Source: Metridium senile (lineage: Eukaryota > Cnidaria > Anthozoa > Actiniaria > Metridiidae). From it: DNA of 64,000 nt. Shown in pieces: positions 59,701 through 64,000 of the stretch; within the stretch, counting starts at the first letter, position 1, and each line of letters begins with the position of its first letter. Position numbers and translations under genes: made by a program. Location of the stretch: positions 36,065,816-36,129,815 of the forward strand of contig OX459096.1 in the NCBI GenBank assembly GCA_949775045.1, read 5' to 3'. The notes below the pieces were generated by a model. The model saw only the letters and a list, made by a program, of their open reading frames with translations, made no database searches and was not told where the DNA came from.

Positions 59701-61513
59701 CAAACTTTATAGACAGGACTTGTACAATAAGCACAACATGTTGTAACATACCATTAGCAAATGGATCGTGTCTTGGTGGTGATATAATCATTTGTCTTCT
59801 TCTTGCTCTGTATTCATCTTCTCTTTCAGCTATAGTCTGACGTCTGTGATCTGCAAAAGGGTCCACCTTTAACAAGATACAAAATGTTGTTAATTAACAG
59901 TGCAAAAAATATGATTACTGTACTGAAGAAGGCCATGGGAAGACACATCAGCTTTAGCATTGCAGGGTACCACCATTTGACATAGTTATTGTTTATTGTA
60001 TTTTAGTACTATCTACAATTGAATATTCCTCAGCAATTTTTTGGAAATCTACCACAATATCTTGTAGATTTAATTGAAAGTACTAAATATTCCAGGTAAA
60101 TCTTATTGTCAAGCATTGGCTGCAGCTGGCATAACAACTCTTCAAGGCCCGGGCAAACAGCTTCAACATTTGCTTCAACATCCATTAAATTTTGTTGAAG
60201 CTGCTTGCCCTGGCCTTTAACTTTTCCAACATCAATTGAACATTGATTCAACACGTTTTAACAATGTTGAAAGGGTTGGCAAATGGCTTCAACATTGCCA
60301 TTCAACAAAATCGAACAGATGTTGAAGCAAATATTGAAGCCGTTTCCCTGGCATTTATGATCTAAAATATTACATAAAATAGTAAAGAGTCACCTGTTCT
60401 CCCTTGGTCATGTCATTAAGAACTGCCATTGGTGCTGTATATGACTGTCTTTTACCAGGTTGCATGATTGAGGTTGATGCATAATCATCATCATCCTGGA
60501 ATAAATAACAACCAGTTAATATATATTTTATTACATTTCATATATTATTCAAGCTTGGTGGGACGATAAGACTAATAATGCATACAAGCACTACTTTACT
60601 ACGAGTAGTTATTACAAGAAAACACTCACCTCTTCCATTTCATTGGCAGCAATTGAAGGGACATAGCCAGCATATCTAGAAACAAAACAAAACTTTTAAT
60701 GCATGTCATATATATATCAATATAAAAATATGGTTTTTGGTGTTGATGGTAATAACTTACTTGTCTCCTCCAAGTCCATAAATGTCAGTATCAAAACGAC
60801 CAGGAGAACCAAGACCGACCTACATGAACATAATAACAATATATAAATGTAATACATTGATAATATATCACGTTTGGAACAGTAATTTTTATTAACACTT
60901 AGTATAAATTGTGTTGTAAAGTATAAATTGTATTGTATTTTTTATCTATACACAATGTTTTATACCGATTTACTTAGATAAAACATAATAGATAAAGCTA
61001 ATATATCAATAAATCAAATTCGAAGTCTTTTTACTGTGACAAAAGTCTTTAAATAAAAGACTTTTGTCACAGTAAAAAGACTTCGAATTTGTTTCTATTA
61101 TAGAACCCATTCCAGTGATCGATAGTGAAAGTATTACTTCTGTTTTTATCTCTTTTAAAGGGGTTTGAACCCTTTGAAAACTGAGCTATTAGAAGAATTT
61201 TAACTCAACAATAACTTTTAACAATTTTTGTGTTCATGTTGTTAAATTTAAATAAACATAATACAATATAACTATCTAGCAACGTAAATTCGACGTCAAA
61301 TTCAGACTTACACGTTCGCCATCATCGACTCGAGGCTTTTCGTTCCCGGTTCTTCGAGCCTGAAGCTCTTGAATCTGTTTTTCAATTTCTACATAAAGCA
61401 ATAATGCAAAAGTCAGTTGATCAGAATCTTATTAACAGAAGTAGTATATTTTACGTCTAATACGATAGTTTTTTACCTTCGTGAGTGGTCGGTGCCTTTG
61501 CTAAGGTCGCCAT
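41716..61513 (-). CDS. SF3B1: Splicing factor 3B subunit 1, complete
   Basis: 32 coding exons (high to low): 61477-61513, 61312-61388, 60761-60819, 60630-60675, 60394-60495, 59752-59866, 57978-58063, 57761-57839, 57378-57460, 57024-57210, 55246-55521, 54602-54726, 53761-53859, 53576-53671, 50175-50378, 49762-49839, 49506-49592, 49346-49428, 48834-49021, 48401-48546, 47925-48071, 47526-47651, 46967-47092, 46379-46474, 45654-45836, 45108-45200, 44385-44470, 44012-44197, 43410-43682, 42895-43111, 42122-42196, 41716-41799. Total 3945 nt, 1314 residues (human 1304). The N-terminus has tryptophan ligand motifs (RRRWDQ, SRWDET, NRWDET) for UHM proteins and many TPG sites. HEAT repeats fill about 490 to the end. 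SF3B1 is the U2 snRNP scaffold that clamps the branch helix. The residue matching human K700 is K710 (VDEQQKVRT). Confidence 0.97.
42506..42841. mobile_element. Inverted-repeat element with CAGGGTTCGTAC ends
   Basis: CAGGGTTCGTAC at 42506 pairs with GTACGAACCCTG at 42830-42841. Near the ends are repeats of CCAAAACTTTTC and CCAAAACTTTCC. CAGGG termini suggest a hAT-like MITE, but the flanks do not show a clean 8-bp duplication. Between SF3B1 exons 30 and 31. Confidence 0.7.
44579..44852. repeat. Inverted-repeat element
   Basis: CAATCTTGGACAAAAGTAG and TTGAGACATTT at the left pair with AAAATGTCTCAACACTTTTG and TCCAAGATTG at the right. Between SF3B1 exons 26 and 27. Confidence 0.75.
44894..45030. 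repeat. Dispersed inverted-repeat element, copy 3
   Basis: Contains CGAAGGGCTAAAGCTCGAAA, AAGTTAAGTCAACATTTTT and ACTAGTTTACTCGCTAGTTT, the same words as the copies at 12208 and 17961. Lies in the SF3B1 intron between exons 26 and 27, about 80 bp from exon 26. Confidence 0.8.
46044..46266. mobile_element. TA-flanked MITE, family A copy 2
   Basis: Same termini as 14280-14534 (CTGTGCGATTCGCCGTACC) with TA at both ends. The interior (GAGAGGCGGAGACTTTATA) is the reverse complement of copy 1, so it is inserted in the opposite orientation. Between SF3B1 exons 24 and 25. The right TIR is more decayed. Confidence 0.85.
46810..46908. repeat. Short hairpin element
   Basis: ATTACATGG at the left pairs with CCATGTAAT at the right; inner arms ATTTTATCTTC and GAAGATAAAAT flank AGAGATATTCAACAC. 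Between SF3B1 exons 23 and 24. Confidence 0.7.
50475..51200. mobile_element. TTAA-flanked non-autonomous element, 726 bp
   Basis: TTAA at 50471-50474 and 51201-51204 encloses short TIRs GGACGGGGCCTACTA and TAGTAGGCCCCGTCC. TTAA duplication is the piggyBac signature. The interior has no transposase frame; its small ORFs look random. Between SF3B1 exons 14 and 15. Confidence 0.8.
51268..53475. mobile_element. TA-flanked element (Tc1/pogo type) hosting a nested foldback
   Basis: TIR CAGTGGAACCC at 51268 and GGGTTCCACTG at 53465-53475 with TA on both sides (51266-51267, 53476-53477). Inner words GGCCACC and GTATTAA..CAGGGTGGCC mark the host element. It was interrupted at a TTAA by the 1442-bp element at 51324-52765. 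The right part (52770-53465) holds only degenerate frames. Same SF3B1 intron. Confidence 0.8.
51324..52765. mobile_element. 1442-bp near-perfect foldback element with TTAA target duplication
   Basis: Arms 51324-52007 and 52081-52765 (about 684 bp each) are almost identical reverse complements around a 73-bp centre. Ends are GGAGGCTCGGGTCAGTA and complement. TTAA lies at 51320-51323 and 52766-52769. No coding frame survives. Confidence 0.9.
54029..54601 (-). repeat. 70-bp minisatellite that copies the SF3B1 exon 12 donor site
   Basis: About eight units, read on the minus strand, start at the authentic donor of exon 12 (exon edge 54602) and repeat GGTATGTCTTG with the following intron. Donor-like copies sit at exon-edge-equivalent positions 54542, 54472, 54402, 54332, 54262 and 54192; a seventh near 54122 is mutated. 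The first unit is 60 bp, the rest 70. Each also contains a palindrome TACCATTGC and GCAATGGTA. Confidence 0.9.
55595..56595. repeat. CAT-rich minisatellite, about 1 kb
   Basis: CATCATCATCCCAACAT-type units with higher-order blocks (CTGCATCATCATCCCAACAT) fill the SF3B1 intron between exons 10 and 11, beginning about 75 bp upstream of exon 11's acceptor. Long plus-strand frames through it are low-complexity artefacts. Confidence 0.95.
56680..56990. repeat. Palindromic repeat pair
   Basis: A short palindrome (AACCGGATG..GAGGGTA and TACCCTCTCATCCGGTT, 56718-56765) is followed by a longer one (GGGAATTCCACGTTGAATTT / AAATTCAACGTGGAATTCCC, 56859-56971). Both are typical non-autonomous element parts. 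Between SF3B1 exons 10 and 11. Confidence 0.75.
58090..59750. other. SF3B1 intron between exons 6 and 7
   Basis: Mostly featureless AT-rich intron, apart from the hairpin at 59284-59408 and two related stretches near 59500-59550 and 59660-59715 sharing GGAATGAACATTTTCTTTC and TATGATACAAACTTTATA. Confidence 0.55.
59284..59408. repeat. Inverted-repeat element
   Basis: GGTGTCCAATTTTGATAACT pairs with AGTTATTAAAATTGGACGCC, continuing ATTGTTCTTGACTGACTAG with its complement. A diverged partial relative lies at 49228-49320. Confidence 0.8.
60144..60352. repeat. CAACAT-rich foldback element, copy 3
   Basis: AAGGCCCGGGCAAACAGCTTC at the left and its decayed complement at the right, with CAACATTTGC words. 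Same family as 21252-21467. Intron between SF3B1 exons 5 and 6, about 40 bp from exon 5. Confidence 0.75.
61015..61091. repeat. Perfect short hairpin
   Basis: About 37-bp arms (CAAATTCGAAG, TCTTTTTACTGTGACAAAAG) with a very short loop. Intron between SF3B1 exons 2 and 3. Confidence 0.85.
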
Positions 61514-63197
61514 CTTGAAAATCGTGCAAAGAACACACCATGAGCCTTTGCGAAAAGTTACTCTGAACGTTCCCGGATTATGAAACTCCCGGATAAAGGA
61601 CACAGGCAACCCGTCAAATCATGAGCAGCTGTAGCGGTCCGTAAATAGCGACCACAAAATAATTTTACAGTGTATAGATAGTTTTAACATAACGGAATAA
61701 TAAATTGACAAGTGAACCTTAACAAAAAATATGTATAATTTTTACATTTTTTACATTCTCATAAAAAGGACTAAATAATAAAATTGTTCTCTTTCACAAA
61801 AAAATATATTTTTACTTCACACCAACTTTCATATTAAACATATACTTATTTTTCTAAAAAAGCAGAAAAAAGTGTTTCTCGATGCAACTTGTAACGTCAC
61901 GCTAGTTGGCCGTGACCTGAGTCTAAGATTTCTTCTGATGGTTTACCACAACATGTACAGGTTTTAGAAGTTCACGGGATTCTATTTAAAATTCATATAA
62001 TTCTGAATTTGATACTGCGCAAGAAAAAAAGCTATAAGAATAACTTTTCGAAACATGTTTTTTTAAAGCCTTCAAACAGCAAGCCGTATATTAACTTTTG
62101 GTTTCAGTCATTGAGTGCACAAATTGTGTAGGCTGCGTCGGTAGTGCAAGGCCTTGCATGCTGGACAGTCAATTTGTGCAGTCACTGATATTAAAAGTGG
62201 ACATCCAAATGTGGTTCAACTATTGGAGAAAAAGTAGGGATTCACCGCCTATCGTGGCAAGAAAAAAAGACTTTCTTTCTTTCGCGTTTTAAATTACTGG
62301 TGGTATGGAAAATAAAACATCACTCTCAGAAGGGTGGAAAACGACTATTGAAAAAAGTCAAATTATCGATATGTCCTACGCAATAGCTTGTGACGTAATT
62401 ATAATCGTAACCTTGAAATCAATTTCCTGTTACAGTTTCCATGGAGTTTCCCCTCATGTTGCGGTTGTGTAAAACTTCGCCAAGGTCAACTCTTGGACTA
62501 GAATATCAACTTTTTACAACGTTCAACTTAAAGCTTTCATGATCTACCGTATGATTTACTATCGAGCAATGATTAATTTTCTTCCATCCATACACTTGAA
62601 TGGCTGAGCAACGTACAAGTCCAAGTACAAGTACAAGTTCACTTCCTAATTTAGGTGTTCTGGGCATTTCTTCACATTTTACCCCATGTAGAGCTCACTG
62701 CAGGATGTTACCCCACCACAATTACTCTTAATTTAATCAGTCTCTAACCACCTGCCTAAGTAGTAAAATATTTTTAGCCATCAAAAGTGCATTTACAATG
62801 AGGAATAACGTACCGATAACGTTATTGTTGTGAGGATCATGTTACGTCGCTGTTTTACACACTTTCCTCAAAGTTAAAACTGAAGTTATTTCAAAGGTTG
62901 AAGAAAAAAGAAAACAAACACAACATCATAATAAAAAGAAGGTAACGGAAAATTCTAGAATTCTCATTGATGTAATATTCTGAACTAACATAACAACACA
63001 GACTGAAAGGCACAACATTTTGTAATGAGTGTCAATCTGACAGTTGCTACATCAGGACAGGGGCTTTTTTACTACGCCTTTGTCAGTTAACAAAAATCGA
63101 ACAATTTTATTGCGTCACAAAAATAGTTGTGATGTTTTTGCTGATATTTTTTAGTTACCATGCTTTTTCTTCGCAGAAGTAGCTCGATCTCGGCAAG
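61514..63197. other. Divergent intergenic region between SF3B1 and the NAT8-like gene
   Basis: Contains the SF3B1 5' UTR and promoter and the upstream exon(s) or 5' UTR of the acetyltransferase. A splice acceptor (TTTTTCTTCGCAG, ending about 63176) lies just before the NAT8-like ATG. No other gene is recognised; the small frame at 62098-62292 looks random. Confidence 0.5.
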
Positions 63198-63929
63198 ATG
63201 ACAGTTACACTGATTGCTGGTTCAGAAAGAGTTAAAATGAACCCAGAAGACGTTGGTTTTCTGCGTCCCATTTCAAAAACAATGACGCAGCTGTATAAGA
63301 TTAGACCATTCAAAGTTCAAGACAGTAAAAAGATACAAGAGATTTACGTCAAAGCACACAACAGCTTTATCTTTCCCGCCTTCTTAGCTGGTTTGCAAAA
63401 AACATTCATTGTCGTTCCTACACTACTTGCTGTCCAGTGCATTGCAACGATAATGGGATCGCTATGGATGGGTATTATCATTTTGGTAATGCTTTTATTG
63501 GGTGTGTATTTCTCATACAGAGTTAAATTTATGGATCACTTGGATCACTCTCTTACAACAGACCTCAAAGACATTGACAAGTTTTATCGCAGTTGTTTAG
63601 ACGAGTCAAGCTTTTGGGTTGTAGAAGTCGATGGGAATTTGGTGGGATTTGTCGGAGTGAGACAGCTAGATGGTACAACCGTTGAGCTTCAAAGACTGAC
63701 TGTTGCTCCAGAATATCGCAGGCGTGGGATTGGCGAGAACTTGTGCCGCCAAGTTATCTCTCACTACAAACGCAAGCAGTTCCAAAGGCTTGTCCTGGAG
63801 TGTACAGAGGTTCATCTCGCTGGAAAAAGCCTTTATGCCAAGATAGGTTTTAACATGAAAGATTGTGTACCTGCTCCTTTTGCCCTGTCAGCTATTATCT
63901 TGGAGCATTACTCTCTCAATTTAACCTGA
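63198..63929 (+). CDS. NAT8-like GNAT N-acetyltransferase, membrane-anchored
   Basis: 243 residues, coding in one exon, with an acceptor 22 bases before the ATG implying a 5' non-coding exon. Residues about 61-106 are a hydrophobic hairpin (FLAGLQKTFIVVPTLLAVQC, then MGIIILVMLLLGVYFSYRV), as in NAT8, NAT8B and NAT8L. The GNAT fold follows: WVVEVDGNLVGFVGV (140-154), LQRLTVAPEYRRRGIGENL with the acetyl-CoA loop RRRGIG (174-179), and LYAKIGF (212-218). Members acetylate cysteine conjugates or lysines at the ER membrane, or aspartate (NAT8L). Substrate cannot be read from sequence. Confidence 0.85.
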   Translation: MTVTLIAGSERVKMNPEDVGFLRPISKTMTQLYKIRPFKVQDSKKIQEIYVKAHNSFIFPAFLAGLQKTFIVVPTLLAVQCIATIMGSLWMGIIILVMLLLGVYFSYRVKFMDHLDHSLTTDLKDIDKFYRSCLDESSFWVVEVDGNLVGFVGVRQLDGTTVELQRLTVAPEYRRRGIGENLCRQVISHYKRKQFQRLVLECTEVHLAGKSLYAKIGFNMKDCVPAPFALSAIILEHYSLNLT

Positions 63930-64000
63930 ATACAACGTAAAGTTGGAGGTTTGTTGAACGAAGAAAAGTTTATCCGCTCTTTGAAGAGTGTGGATTTGAT

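Noticed and set aside
62098..62292. 64-codon frame upstream of the NAT8-like gene
   Set aside because: Depends on a weak start, no domain or splice support; likely chance.

Overview
This is animal (metazoan) nuclear DNA. It is AT-rich, with long multi-exon genes, GT-AG introns, dense inverted-repeat transposons and several tandem arrays. The genes are animal-specific (semaphorin with thrombospondin repeats, ARHGAP21/23-type RhoGAP, enkurin, NAT8-like acetyltransferase). Intron-rich, strongly conserved proteins plus a secreted precursor ending in a GLWamide-like motif, and repeats that resemble families I remember from coral and anemone genomes, suggest a cnidarian, most likely an anthozoan. 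The species cannot be named from the sequence.

Layout. 177-933 (+): last four exons of a semaphorin-5-like gene (PSI and TSP1 modules). 4663-4989 (+): small secreted peptide precursor. About 1-7 kb also holds a LINE fragment, a tRNA-derived SINE, direct repeats and a TA-flanked MITE. 6761-7169: 104-bp array. 7330-29910 (-): complete 25-coding-exon ARHGAP21/23-like gene (PDZ, PH, RhoGAP; 1890 residues). 32218-35758 (+): six-exon gene for an unrecognised 185-residue type I membrane protein. 36234-37223 (+): intronless PDIK1L/STK35-like kinase. 38988-40661 (-): complete four-exon enkurin. 40875-41033 (+): possible 52-residue membrane microprotein divergent from enkurin. 41716-61513 (-): complete 32-coding-exon SF3B1 (1314 residues). 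63198-63929 (+): NAT8-like N-acetyltransferase. I rebuilt every multi-exon model by hand from splice sites; reading phase closes across all exons of ARHGAP21, enkurin, SF3B1 and the 185-residue protein.

How the genes relate. The neighbours do not form a pathway. ARHGAP21 acts in Rho/Golgi signalling, enkurin in the axoneme, SF3B1 in the U2 snRNP. ARHGAP21 and ENKUR are, from memory, also near neighbours on human 10p12, so this may be old microsynteny. The most interesting local features are: a 70-bp minisatellite that copies the 5' splice site of SF3B1 exon 12 six times downstream of the real one; two truncated tandem copies of an ARHGAP21 PDZ exon with intact acceptors; a 1.4-kb near-perfect foldback with TTAA target duplication nested in a TA-flanked element; and the peptide precursor ending CPPGVWGC.
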